Source of the DNA: JALZUU01 sp964441245
Lineage (GTDB): Bacteria; Bacteroidota; Bacteroidia; Chitinophagales; Saprospiraceae
Assembly: GCA_964441245.1 (NCBI GenBank)
Contig: CAYTVR010000004.1
Span: 18,415 to 82,414, forward strand
Direction of reading: 5' to 3'
Length of the DNA stretch: 64,000 nt
Part shown: positions 9,088-18,324 of the stretch, piece after piece
How positions within the stretch are numbered: the stretch's first letter is position 1
How the letters are laid out: the number at the start of each line of letters is the position of its first letter
Notes under the pieces: generated by a model
Told to the model about the DNA's origin: nothing
What the model saw: the letters and a program-made list of their open reading frames with translations, nothing else
Database searches by the model: none
Position numbers and translations under genes: made by a program

Positions 9088-9858
9088 TTATTTTTTCCTC
9101 GTCAATCGGCCTTCTAAAAAGGTACGTGCTTTTTTTCTTCTGTTCAAAAAAAGTTGTTTTAACGAAAATAAATGCACCGCGAAAGCAAAGGGCAGAATAA
9201 AACCAGGAATCCAAATAAAAGGAAAATGAGCTATAAAGATATTGGCTGGCTCATTCATAAAGACTCGAAAGGAAGAAGGAGCAGAAAGAACCGCGATTAG
9301 AATTACATTCAACAACAAAGTTAGTCCTGAGATATTCCAGATAATTGCTTCGGACCGTAAATATCGCCCTCTATAAAAAAAAGTAAAGCCTGCTAATAAG
9401 GCAGTTATCCCAACAAGTATATCAAAATTGAATCCTTCAAAAGTCATTTGAAAAGGTACAAAGCCTCCGAGATATCCCATCCACAATATCAATTCCATTG
9501 GAATTCTAAATCCTTGGATATAGATCATCCAACTTATCGGCACCTCTTTTAGTAGTTCGTTGAAAAATTTTGAAAATAGTAGAAAAATGGTCAGTGCTAC
9601 TGGTGGTACAACTGCCCAGATTATTCTTGAAGGTAGGTTAGTCGTGTCATAAAAAAATCCAGCATAAGACATTAAGCCCAGAAAAGACAACCAAAAGAAA
9701 AATCCTAAACCAACATAAATCAAGAGCTTTTTCAGCTTAAGCGCATCTGTCTCCTTTTTTGTGTAAACAAAATGAATCGCGTAAAGCACACTAGCAACCA
9801 AAGCCAATACTATAAGTACGACAAATACTTGAGATAAGAAGTAGATCCTTTGGTTCAT
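9088..9858 (-). CDS. Seven-helix inner-membrane protein of unknown function
   Basis: A 256-residue, very hydrophobic protein with about seven predicted membrane segments (roughly 10-30, 44-66, 78-96, 112-132, 146-162, 172-195, 212-236) and a positively charged C-terminal tail (NRRKKARTFLEGRLTRKK), which by the positive-inside rule would be cytoplasmic. I recognise no family and no catalytic motif. It stands alone on the minus strand, 186 bases from the SDR gene. Confidence 0.6.
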   Translation of the reverse strand: MNQRIYFLSQVFVVLIVLALVASVLYAIHFVYTKKETDALKLKKLLIYVGLGFFFWLSFLGLMSYAGFFYDTTNLPSRIIWAVVPPVALTIFLLFSKFFNELLKEVPISWMIYIQGFRIPMELILWMGYLGGFVPFQMTFEGFNFDILVGITALLAGFTFFYRGRYLRSEAIIWNISGLTLLLNVILIAVLSAPSSFRVFMNEPANIFIAHFPFIWIPGFILPFAFAVHLFSLKQLFLNRRKKARTFLEGRLTRKK

Positions 9859-9983
9859 TTAATCTTTGTACAAAATTGTCCTATTGATTGATGGTCGAAA
9901 AAAATTATCAAGTATTCACTTTTAAAGCTTCACTTTATTAAAAAAAATGTTGGTTCGTCAAAATCCTTATGCTTTTCGTCTGT

Positions 9984-12056
9984 CTAATATTTCAACAAGG
10001 CTCCTATCGCTACGTCTACTTTTTCTATCGAAGGAATCATGGTCTCTTCTAAGATGGAATTCAATGGAATTGCAGGCATATTTTCAGAGCCAATCGTTCG
10101 CACAGGTGCATCTAAATATTCAAAGCAATGTTCTTGAATTCGAGCAGCAATGCTTTGTGAAAAAGAATTGTTGACAGGCTCTTCCGTAAGCACTAAACAA
10201 CGATGGTGTTTCCGAACAGATTCATAAATCGTTTCTTCATCCAATGGATGTAAAGTTCGTAAATCCACTATTTCTACTTGCCCTGGATAATTTTTTGAAG
10301 CATTCAAAGCCCAATGTACCCCCATTCCATAAGTGATAATGGTCATAGCATTTCCACTTTCAATATTTTCAGCATTAGCCTCTTGTACGATACGGGCTTT
10401 CCCAAAAGGAATCACATAATCTTCATCAGGCTCAATTGTTCGGGCTGCCTCTGTTCCGCTAATTTTTGACCAATACAGACCTTTGTGTTCAAAAATTACG
10501 ACTGGGTTGGGATCATGATAAGCTGATTTCATCAAACCTTTCAAATCTGCACCATTGCTCGGATAGGCAATTTTCAAACCTCGGATATTACAAACTACAG
10601 ACTCAACGCTAGAAGAATGATAAGGTCCTCCACTTCCATAAGCTCCAATCGGCACTCGTAAAATCATACTCACTGGCCATTTTCCATTGGACAAATAACA
10701 AGACCGACTTACTTCCGTAAATAATTGATTTAAACCCGGCCAGATATAATCAGCAAATTGAACTTCCACTATTGGTTTTAATCCAACTGCAGACATACCA
10801 ACGGTACTACCAATAATAAAAGCTTCTTGAATGGGTGTATTGAAAACACGATTGTCTCCAAATTTTTGCGCCAGTGTCGCCGCCTCTCTAAAGACACCAC
10901 CTAAACGGCCTCCAACATCTTGTCCATATAAAAGACATTCTGGATATTGTTTCATTAATTCTTCAACAGCGAATAGTGCACAGTCGACCATGACTACTTT
11001 ATCTTTTTTTCCAACAGGCTCCCGGATTCCTTTTTCCTCAAGGATAGGAGTTGGCGCAAAATCATGGGTAAATAAATCCTCAGGTTGAGGATCATCGGCT
11101 TTCATAGCTTTCACTAAATCTTCTTCCACTTTTTGACGTGCTTCTTTCTCTATCTTCTCAATAGCCTTTTTTGTGACTCCTTCTGATAACAATTGTTGAA
11201 TGAATAAAGGATAAGGATCACGCAAAGATTGTTCTTCCAAATCATCTCGGTACCATTCTTTTCGAACGCCTGAAGTATGGTGATTCAATAAAGGAACTTT
11301 TGCATGAACTAAAAAGGGTCGTCGTTCTTTACGTATGGTGGCGATTACTTTTTTGATGGCTTGCCAAGATGCTACAAAATCACTTCCATTGATCGTTACC
11401 ACTTCAATACCAGGAAAACCTTTGGCATATTCCGTGGCATCCGCGTGACGTATCTCAGCCGCATTCGCTGAAATATCCCATTCATTATCTTCTACTAAAT
11501 AAAGAATGGGTAATTGTTTTAATGAGGCCATTTGAAATGCTTCCGACACTTCTCCTTCCGTAATGGAAGCATCACCAAAACAGCATACAACAATTGGGTT
11601 TTCTTTTTTGACTTTCGTCAAACCTGTTTTTTCTTTATACTGTAAACCCATAGCAATGCCCGTAGTCGGGATACCTTGCATCCCTGTGGCAGAAGATTGA
11701 TGAGGTATTTTAGGTTTGTCTTCTTCCTTCAAGCTTGGATGAGCGTAGTAGGATCGCCCTGCAGAAAATGGGTCTGATTTTTTTGCAAGCAATTGCAACA
11801 TTAGATCGTAAGGCTCCATTCCTATAGCTAATAATAACGCATCATCTCTATAATAAGGAGAAACAAAATCCTGTGCTTTTAATTGTAGTCCCAAGGCTAA
11901 TTGGACTGCTTCATGTCCACGAGAAGTTGCATGAACGTATTTGGATACTACTTTGAAATTTTCTTCATATACCTCCGTCATTGATTTAGCCGTAGCCATC
12001 AATCGAAATCCTTTTAATAAAATGTCCTTAGCAATCATTCTTTTAGTCTTAATCAT
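9984..12056 (-). CDS. Fused 2-oxoacid dehydrogenase E1 (alpha + beta subunits)
   Basis: Thiamine-diphosphate-dependent E1 that decarboxylates 2-oxoacids, most likely branched-chain ones, for the dehydrogenase complex. The 690 residues join the alpha chain (residues 1 to about 320; TPP-binding stretch FGDASITEG...EVSEAFQMASLKQLPILYLVEDNEWDIS) and the beta chain (about 345-690; ECLLYGQDVGGRLGGVFR, FNTPIQEAFIIGSTVGMS, EVQFADYIWPGLNQL, the C-terminal transketolase domain with TITYGMGVHWAL and VLTEEPVNNSFS). Such alpha-beta fusions are common in Bacteroidota. No E2 or E3 genes lie nearby. Its products would feed propionyl-CoA/acetyl-CoA pools served by meaB/mutA. Confidence 0.92.
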   Translation of the reverse strand: MIKTKRMIAKDILLKGFRLMATAKSMTEVYEENFKVVSKYVHATSRGHEAVQLALGLQLKAQDFVSPYYRDDALLLAIGMEPYDLMLQLLAKKSDPFSAGRSYYAHPSLKEEDKPKIPHQSSATGMQGIPTTGIAMGLQYKEKTGLTKVKKENPIVVCCFGDASITEGEVSEAFQMASLKQLPILYLVEDNEWDISANAAEIRHADATEYAKGFPGIEVVTINGSDFVASWQAIKKVIATIRKERRPFLVHAKVPLLNHHTSGVRKEWYRDDLEEQSLRDPYPLFIQQLLSEGVTKKAIEKIEKEARQKVEEDLVKAMKADDPQPEDLFTHDFAPTPILEEKGIREPVGKKDKVVMVDCALFAVEELMKQYPECLLYGQDVGGRLGGVFREAATLAQKFGDNRVFNTPIQEAFIIGSTVGMSAVGLKPIVEVQFADYIWPGLNQLFTEVSRSCYLSNGKWPVSMILRVPIGAYGSGGPYHSSSVESVVCNIRGLKIAYPSNGADLKGLMKSAYHDPNPVVIFEHKGLYWSKISGTEAARTIEPDEDYVIPFGKARIVQEANAENIESGNAMTIITYGMGVHWALNASKNYPGQVEIVDLRTLHPLDEETIYESVRKHHRCLVLTEEPVNNSFSQSIAARIQEHCFEYLDAPVRTIGSENMPAIPLNSILEETMIPSIEKVDVAIGALLKY

Positions 12057-12265
12057 TCTTCAGATATTTTATTGTGATAAACTACTATACCTATATTGCT
12101 TTAATACGTTGTAATTTGAATGACACACTCTTTCAGTTGTACCTCTATTTATAATTTTGAATGAAAAACAATCGAACTTTGGATAGCTCTGTAAGAGAGA
12201 AATATAGCAAATTAGGACTATTCAAAATCCAGGCATTCAAAGTGAAAAATATAGCTTACAATGTA

Positions 12266-13039
12266 TTAGACTTTCTTTTTAAATTTATTAATTGCCTTTC
12301 GGCTAAATTCTGAGAGCACCAATTGTCCACTCATCGCTGCTCTTTCGTCTAGCAATTCATCCCAATGTTCAGTTCCTTGCCAAAAAGCTTTTTTCATTAA
12401 TTTCATGGATTCGGGATTTGATAAGGCCAACTTCTCTGCTAGTGTTTGAATGGCTTCATCCATTTCCTCGATGGAGTCATGTAGTTGAGCATATAATCCT
12501 TTGTCGAGTGCCCAATTAGCGGATTGCCATTCTGTAGCATTAATAGCCAATTGACTCATTGCGGAAACGCCCATTTTTCGTTTAACTGCAGGGCCAACAA
12601 CAAAAGGACCGATTCCTATAGCTAACTCACTCAGTTTAACCGCTGCATATTTTGTAGCCAAGCAGTAATCTGTTGCAGAAGCGACTCCTACTCCTCCACC
12701 TACTGCTTTTCCTTGAACTCGTCCAATGATAAATTTAGGACATTTGCGACAAGCATTAATCACATTTGCAAAACCTAGAAAAAATTCCTTCCCTGTTTTT
12801 AAATCGTTGAGTGCGATTAATTCATCAAAACTTGCACCGGCACAAAAAGTACGATCACCACTACTTTGTAGTATAATGACTTTAATGGCAGAATCCTTTC
12901 CAGCTAATTCAATAGCATTAGTCAGTTGAGCTAATATACTTCCAGGAAGAGCGTTATGAGAAGGATGAAAAAATGTAATACGGGCAATACCGTTGTGATC
13001 TATTGAGGTGTCAACAGATCCAAGTTGCGTTTTATTCAT
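12266..13039 (-). CDS. Enoyl-CoA hydratase/isomerase family protein
   Basis: Crotonase-fold enzyme of 257 residues acting on acyl-CoA. It has the CoA/oxyanion motifs FCAGASFDEL and GKAVGGGVGVASATDYCLAT, then the SELAIGIGPFVVGP segment that usually carries the catalytic Glu. The identity (hydratase, isomerase, or methylglutaconyl-CoA hydratase of leucine breakdown) is not clear. It lies 210 bases upstream of the fused E1 on the same strand, which suits branched-chain amino acid catabolism. The phenylacetate operon about 5 kb away lacks a second hydratase (PaaF), and this gene could also supply that step. Confidence 0.85.
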   Translation of the reverse strand: MNKTQLGSVDTSIDHNGIARITFFHPSHNALPGSILAQLTNAIELAGKDSAIKVIILQSSGDRTFCAGASFDELIALNDLKTGKEFFLGFANVINACRKCPKFIIGRVQGKAVGGGVGVASATDYCLATKYAAVKLSELAIGIGPFVVGPAVKRKMGVSAMSQLAINATEWQSANWALDKGLYAQLHDSIEEMDEAIQTLAEKLALSNPESMKLMKKAFWQGTEHWDELLDERAAMSGQLVLSEFSRKAINKFKKKV

Positions 13040-13429
13040 TTTACTTAGTTAGGTACTATATTTGTTGTAAAGATAACTATTGTAAGAACTATTTCTAAAT
13101 TTGAAGACTCCTGTGACAAGTTTATTTTTAGTTTTTTTTGAAAAGTAAGTATTTTTTGAAAAGTTTATTTTAGTATAAACTGTAAAAAAATCGTGATATT
13201 CTCCTATATCTATTGGACTTTTCGTTCAAAACTGCTTGCTTATTTAACCATTTAAACGTGTAAAAAAATCAATTTCATCTAAATTATAACATTTTTTTTG
13301 GCATATTCTTTGCAACTTTTTAAGTATCCTACCCCTCACAAATTTACCCTCCTTCTTACCTCCCAAAGAAATTCGGAATTACATTAATTCTATCACCATA
13401 TTATTTCATTAAATCTAAAATCCCATGAC
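13040..13429. other. AT-rich intergenic region between divergent genes
   Basis: About 390 bases holding the start regions of the hydratase gene (minus) and of the GG-leader peptide gene (plus). A near-consensus -7 element (TATTCTTTGC, one base longer than TAnnTTTG) lies at about 13304-13313. No gene or RNA is visible. Confidence 0.4.
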
Positions 13430-13612
13430 ATGAAAAGATTAGCAAACCTAAGAAAAGAACTTCCAAAGAAATCGAAGTTGAATTCATTTCAGGTTAAAAA
13501 CCTCAAAGGAGGAGCAGATAAGAACAAAAGAAAAGTTCGAGCGTCAGGCACTACTGCAAGCTCAACTCCTAATCCAGGATCTTTTGGTTCATACACTAGC
13601 TCTGGAGGTTAA
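13430..13612 (+). CDS. Double-glycine-leader peptide (natural-product/bacteriocin-like precursor)
   Basis: A 60-residue peptide with the hallmarks of Bacteroidota GG-leader precursors: a basic N-terminus, then the amphipathic recognition motif KLNSFQVKNLKGG ending in Gly27-Gly28. Cleavage after G28 by a C39-peptidase exporter would release a 32-residue core starting ADKNKRK, whose second half is rich in Ser, Thr and Gly (11 Ser/Thr) and lacks Cys. The family is known to be exported and sometimes modified. No modification enzyme, C39 transporter or immunity gene is in the window, so this is an orphan. It has its own terminator (13659-13694) and sits 160 bases before a TPR-histidine kinase. Confidence 0.8.
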   Translation: MKRLANLRKELPKKSKLNSFQVKNLKGGADKNKRKVRASGTTASSTPNPGSFGSYTSSGG

Positions 13613-13658
13613 TTCAACCTATTTAAACTTCTTAAGTTTAAAGGAAGTACAGTTTAGT

Positions 13659-13694
13659 AAACGAATTAGGGTATTCATACTCTAATTCGTTTTA
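13659..13694 (+). terminator. Terminator of the GG-leader peptide gene
   Basis: aaacgaattag (13659-13669) pairs perfectly with ctaattcgttt (13682-13692), followed by TTs. A smaller hairpin, aaacttcttaagttt, lies just upstream at 13624-13638. Confidence 0.8.
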
Positions 13695-13771
13695 CTTAGT
13701 TTTTGACAAAACACTTTTGATGAATATTCACCACCTAAGAACTCCAAAACATCCAATGAATCATTAGTGTA

Positions 13772-15967
13772 ATGAGCATGAAAAAAAATAAAGAACTCTC
13801 TACTTCAAATCAAAGCTATTATCTTTTTTTATTGATAATGGTATTTTGCTATTGTAGCACCTCTATTTATGGAAAGAATTTAGATAGTCTGAAAATAGTA
13901 ATCGATCGAGAAACAAAAGATCAAAGTATGCTCTCTTTAGTAAAGCATGCTGCCAACCATTCTCATAAAGATTTAGATCTTGCTTTAGCCTACCTGAGTC
14001 TTGCTCGCGAAAATGCTTTGAAAGCAAACAATTACCACGACCTATTTGATATACAAAGAGAAACTGGTTTTGTATATGAAGAAAATAATCAATTGGAATC
14101 TTCTCTGGCTTCTTTCCAAGAAGCATTAGAAACGGCAGAAAGACTTAATAATCAAATCCTCAAAATCACCATTTATACTGACATCGCTGTACTCAATGAA
14201 AAGCTTGGCAAATATGCTATTGCAAAAGATTATCATGTTAAATCGATAAAAATTGCTCAAGATGAACATGATCTAGAGACGGTAGAAAATGCCTATCATG
14301 GATTAGGCTCATTATATGAACGAGTTGGTGACTATGATAAAGCTATTGAATATTATTTTCAATCACTAAAAATTGCAGAAAATCGAAAATCTGGATCTGG
14401 TGTCATTATCACATTACAAAGTATTGCCGATACCTATAATCAAATTGGGAATGAAAAATTAGCCTTACAAACAATTGAAAAAGCATATAATAATGCTGTC
14501 CACTTAAAAGATCAAGTACTAATAGCCAATACGGCCTATGATTTTGGAAAAATTCTAAATGATCATGGCTCTTTAGATAAAGCCTTAGAAATGCAAATGG
14601 CTTCTTTAGAAACTTATCAAAAAATTCAAGATAAACCAGCTATCGCTAGAGGTTTAGTCAACGTTGGTGAAATATACACCAAGAAAAAAATGTTTATCCA
14701 AGCAAAAATGTATTTCAAAGAAGCCACCAAAGAAAAAGAATATCTTTCTATTTTAAATGATGCTGACTTGAATCATAAACTTGGTAATCTTTATTTGGAA
14801 TTAAATGATATCAATAAAAGCGAAGCTTCGTTTAAGAAAAGTTTAGAAATATCAACTGCAAACGAATTAAAAGAATTAGAATTAAAGAACAATTATAGCC
14901 TTTATCAAATCAATGCAGACAAAGGAAATCATAAGGAATCATTAGCTTATCTGGAGACCTATATTGAGCATAACAATTACATGCTTAACCAGGAAAAAAC
15001 TAAGCGAATTATTGAGATGCAGTTTAAATTTGACGTAGAGAAAAGTGATAAAGAAATTCAAAGTTTAATGCTTCGACAAAATAGGATATTCCTTTTAGGA
15101 ACTGTACTAATGTTTACTTTTTTAATCTTATTCTTGATTTACATTATCAGATTAAAAGGTCAAAACAATACCAAACTTTTAAGAAAAAGCGAAGAGATCA
15201 AAGATCAAAACATCCGTCTAGAAGAATCCAATGAAGTTTTAAAACAATTTGCTTACGTAGCAGCACACGATTTAAAAGAACCGCTCAGAAATATCGGAAG
15301 CTTTGTCAGTTTGATTCAAAAAAGATTTGGACATGAATTAAGTGATGAGGCCAATGAGTATATGAACTTTGTAACTAAAGGAGTCAAACGGATGAATAAT
15401 CTTCTAGGAGACTTGCTACGCTACTCAAGAATAACAGAACAATCGGCAGAACAAGAGTTAATTGAACTTGATGATATACTAGAGGAAGTAACTTGTAATT
15501 TAAGAGAAAGAATTATCACAAGCAATGCTGTCGTTAAAACGCCACCACCTCTTCCACCTATTCGCATGAGTCGGATTCACTTGGTTCAAATTTTCCAAAA
15601 CTTGATGAGTAATGCTTTAAAATTTGTAGAAAAAGATCCTGTTATCATTATTGATGGAAATGTCAAAGACAATGAATTTATCATCAGTATCAGTGACAAT
15701 GGAATTGGGATTAACAAAGAATATGAGCATAAAATATTCAATCTATTTCATCAACTCAATAAACGAAAACAATACGAAGGAACTGGAATTGGTCTAACCA
15801 TTTGTAAAAACATTGTAGACAAATACAATGGAAAAATCTGGTTTGAATCTGAGCAAGGAAAAGGAACTACCTTCTTTATTAGTTTGCCAATTAGTGTCAT
15901 ACAAAGCGAAGAAGAAAAGGCCAATAATGCGCAAGAACTGAAGTTAGAATTAGCGAAAGCTAATTAG
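13772..15967 (+). CDS. TPR-containing membrane sensor histidine kinase
   Basis: A 731-residue sensor kinase. Residues 1-35 are a signal/anchor segment; about 50-400 are tetratricopeptide repeats, expected in the periplasm; one membrane helix lies at about 440-460; a short coiled coil leads to HisKA with phospho-acceptor H499 (AAHDLKEPLRN), and the HATPase domain follows with the N box (QNLMSNALKF), G1 (SDNGIGI) and G2 (GTGIGLTICKNI) motifs. The kinase half resembles phytochrome/cyanobacterial-type kinases. No response regulator is adjacent, so the partner is encoded elsewhere. The GG-leader gene upstream is transcriptionally separate but close enough to suggest a signal-sensor link, which is inference only. 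Confidence 0.93.
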   Translation: MSMKKNKELSTSNQSYYLFLLIMVFCYCSTSIYGKNLDSLKIVIDRETKDQSMLSLVKHAANHSHKDLDLALAYLSLARENALKANNYHDLFDIQRETGFVYEENNQLESSLASFQEALETAERLNNQILKITIYTDIAVLNEKLGKYAIAKDYHVKSIKIAQDEHDLETVENAYHGLGSLYERVGDYDKAIEYYFQSLKIAENRKSGSGVIITLQSIADTYNQIGNEKLALQTIEKAYNNAVHLKDQVLIANTAYDFGKILNDHGSLDKALEMQMASLETYQKIQDKPAIARGLVNVGEIYTKKKMFIQAKMYFKEATKEKEYLSILNDADLNHKLGNLYLELNDINKSEASFKKSLEISTANELKELELKNNYSLYQINADKGNHKESLAYLETYIEHNNYMLNQEKTKRIIEMQFKFDVEKSDKEIQSLMLRQNRIFLLGTVLMFTFLILFLIYIIRLKGQNNTKLLRKSEEIKDQNIRLEESNEVLKQFAYVAAHDLKEPLRNIGSFVSLIQKRFGHELSDEANEYMNFVTKGVKRMNNLLGDLLRYSRITEQSAEQELIELDDILEEVTCNLRERIITSNAVVKTPPPLPPIRMSRIHLVQIFQNLMSNALKFVEKDPVIIIDGNVKDNEFIISISDNGIGINKEYEHKIFNLFHQLNKRKQYEGTGIGLTICKNIVDKYNGKIWFESEQGKGTTFFISLPISVIQSEEEKANNAQELKLELAKAN

Positions 15968-16024
15968 GGCTTCTCTAAATTTTAACTTTCTAAGAACCAA
16001 TTTTTCATGAACCTCGCCTTATAA

Positions 16025-16062
16025 AAAATAATATTCTCGATTTATCGAGAATATTATTTTTT
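16025..16062 (+). terminator. Terminator of the histidine kinase gene
   Basis: A perfect stem of 16 bases (16025-16040 with 16045-16060) around a TTTA loop, flanked by A-runs and T-runs. It can also act on the minus-strand gene that ends at 16131. Confidence 0.9.
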
Positions 16063-16130
16063 AGTTCACCAGAACCATAGGCTATTGATTTTTGATGAAA
16101 AAAATTTAAACAAGCTTTTAAAGAAAACCA

Positions 16131-17084
16131 TCAAAGCGAATACTGCTTCATTTCCTTTGCGATATTAAATCCAGCATCCTCAACTATTTTTTGAATAACT
16201 GGATCTTGCAAAACAGGATTGGTATGATTGAAATGAATGAAGAAAATTTTTTCTTTCTCTTTCCTTTCTAATGATTCAAAAAGCGACATCGATTCTTGGA
16301 TAAAAGGATGTGGAATCTGACTCATATTTCTTCCAGGTATTTCCCCATCAGCAAAAAAAGTTCCATCCAGAAAAGCATAATCTACCTGATGTATTTCTTT
16401 TGTAATTTCTCTTTCCCATGATTGCCATTTATTGATATCAGGGATAAACAATAATTTCTTTTTTGGGCCCATGATTTTAAATCCTACTGTTTCAGAATAT
16501 TCATCTCGATGAGGAACTAAGATTGGTTGTATTTGCAATTGTTCATTAAGTACGATTATAGAATCTTCTTTCAAATCATTCAATTCAATATTTTTCAATT
16601 TTACTAATTGACTCCAAGGACCATTTTTACGTAAGTAGTCTTCCATTCGTGGCATCGCGTAAACAGGCATTTGTTTGGCGCCCATCACCTCTCGACCAAG
16701 TTGCATCAATCCCGTATAATGACCGATATGCGCATGTGTCAAAAAGATACCCATCAAATTTATTTTGTCCGTTCCTCTATGGTTTTGCAATCTATATAAT
16801 TGTTCTCGAAAATCTGGGGTAGCATCAATCATCCAAGCTTCATGAGTTATTGGATCTACTACTGCTATGCAAGAAACTAGCTTTCGCAAAGCAGCATTTT
16901 TCCAAACAGCTTTACAACATTTTTTCTTGCAATCTGCTTGAGGAAAACCAGCATCTTGTGCGATTCCCAAAACGATTGCATAAGGTTTATTTAATTTTTT
17001 AGATTCGGCATTTTCCTGGACAGGTTGATCTGATGAAGTACAAGTTATTAAAAAGAAGATAGGGAAAAAGAGGAGGTATTTCAT
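16131..17084 (-). CDS. PqqB-like metallo-beta-lactamase-fold lipoprotein
   Basis: A 317-residue exported metallo-hydrolase. Residues 1-16 form a lipoprotein signal (lipobox LITC). The body begins with AIVLGIAQDAGFPQADCKKKCC, the start that is typical of PqqB and its relatives, and has the metal-binding LTHAHIGHYTGL motif, a later VPHRDE and FLDGTFFADGE, and a closing HFNHTNP. PqqB itself is cytoplasmic and hydroxylates the PqqA peptide; this protein is predicted to be outside the cytoplasm and no pqqA, C, D or E gene is present, so it is a paralogue with an unknown substrate. The cysteine cluster near the N-terminus could bind a metal. Confidence 0.82.
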   Translation of the reverse strand: MKYLLFFPIFFLITCTSSDQPVQENAESKKLNKPYAIVLGIAQDAGFPQADCKKKCCKAVWKNAALRKLVSCIAVVDPITHEAWMIDATPDFREQLYRLQNHRGTDKINLMGIFLTHAHIGHYTGLMQLGREVMGAKQMPVYAMPRMEDYLRKNGPWSQLVKLKNIELNDLKEDSIIVLNEQLQIQPILVPHRDEYSETVGFKIMGPKKKLLFIPDINKWQSWEREITKEIHQVDYAFLDGTFFADGEIPGRNMSQIPHPFIQESMSLFESLERKEKEKIFFIHFNHTNPVLQDPVIQKIVEDAGFNIAKEMKQYSL

Positions 17085-17115
17085 CGTGTTATTTATTGGC
17101 TTTTGGTTAAAATAA

Positions 17116-17165
17116 AAAACGCGGATAAATGGACTATGTTTTAATACAGTCTTTATCCGCGTTTT
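17116..17165 (-). terminator. Terminator of the Bax-inhibitor-1 gene
   Basis: aaaacgcggataaa (17116-17129) and tttatccgcgtttt (17152-17165), with an inner gact/agtc pair, form a strong stem. On the minus strand it ends in a T-run. It lies 22 bases after the stop codon. Confidence 0.85.
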
Positions 17166-17186
17166 CTTTAGATGCTTAAACGATTA

Positions 17187-17939
17187 TTAATCGCCTCCTG
17201 CAAAGGCTGAAATTAAGTATAGGATTTCTAAGTATAACCATACTAAGGTAAACAATAATCCCATTCCATAATACCATTCCATGTAAGATGGCGTTTTCAT
17301 TTCTTCTCCTTTATCAAAATTGTCAAAATCAACTAACAATTTCATAGAGGCAACACCTACAATCACTAAGCTGATCCCAATTCCGATGGGTGATTGATCA
17401 TGTAAAAAGGGTACGTCTACTCCAAAGAAATATAAAACAAACTCTACCAAATATAGCAGCATGATTCCACCAACTGCAGTCATGATGATACTTCTAAACC
17501 GTTCTGTTACTTTAATGACACCTGATTTATACAACATCAACATGGTAAACAAAATTGCCAAAGTCAACGTAACGGCTTGGAAGATAATACCTCCATAAAA
17601 AGAACTATAAATGGCTGATGCTCCTCCGACTACTAATCCTTCAAAGACCGCAAAAAGTGGTGCCAACATAGGAGACTTATCTAGATTACGACCAGCTATA
17701 AAACTAACTGCCGCACCTCCAATTACGCCACCAATCATCAGAAATTTACTGGCAAATACATAACCACCCAAAGCTGCAATAGTCATAATACCCAAAAGCA
17801 TTACTGTTTTATTGACTGCTCCATTGACTGTCATTAATTCACCAGAATATACCATTTCAGAATCCAAGACATTGGTATTGCGTTCTATCGCTTCTTCCTT
17901 AATCATTGGATTATTAGATTCGAAAATATTTCTACTCAT
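17187..17939 (-). CDS. Bax inhibitor-1/YccA family membrane protein
   Basis: A 250-residue protein with a polar N-terminus of about 48 residues and about seven membrane helices. The order (MTVNGAVNKTVMLLGIMTIAALGG; then the APLFAVFEGLVVGGAS segment; then a last helix ending in a short acidic tail AGGD) matches the Bax-I_1 branch of the BI-1 family. Members act as pH-sensitive ion or calcium leak channels or modulate membrane proteases; the role in this organism is unknown. A single-gene unit with its own terminator. Confidence 0.88.
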   Translation of the reverse strand: MSRNIFESNNPMIKEEAIERNTNVLDSEMVYSGELMTVNGAVNKTVMLLGIMTIAALGGYVFASKFLMIGGVIGGAAVSFIAGRNLDKSPMLAPLFAVFEGLVVGGASAIYSSFYGGIIFQAVTLTLAILFTMLMLYKSGVIKVTERFRSIIMTAVGGIMLLYLVEFVLYFFGVDVPFLHDQSPIGIGISLVIVGVASMKLLVDFDNFDKGEEMKTPSYMEWYYGMGLLFTLVWLYLEILYLISAFAGGD

Positions 17940-18324
17940 AATTTTAATACTTAATTGAAATAAAATTTTTCTTTTTTTGATTCCTAAATATAATGCTTTT
18001 ACATTATTTCAGGGTATATGTTATTTGAAATTCTTCCTTTTTATATAAACACTAAGGAAATCTTTCATTTTATTAGACGAAGAATCAAGCCAAAAGTACC
18101 GTTTCCTTAATAAAACATTAACACTAAATATACTGGTTTTTTGATACTAATCATATTTCATCACTTAAAACAACAGAATTGAAAGATTTGTTCTAGTACA
18201 TAGTTTTACAGGTGATTACTTACTTTTTTAATCCTTTTCGGGAAAAAGAATCATTTTGTAATCCGTGAGTGATAACTAAGCACCTCCCTTGGAGGAACAA
18301 TCTCAATATTTTTAAACCAATCTT
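17940..18324. other. Intergenic region between the paa operon end and the BI-1 gene
   Basis: About 385 AT-rich bases. It should hold the 3' end of the paa transcript and the promoter of the BI-1 gene; on the minus strand TATATTTAGG near 17988 is one base off a -7 element. A weak hairpin (aatccttttcgggaaaaagaatc) lies near 18230-18252. No gene is visible. Confidence 0.4.

Noticed and set aside
10831..11088. Plus-strand frame inside the fused E1 gene
   Set aside because: Antisense to a clear enzyme; no family and no start signal.
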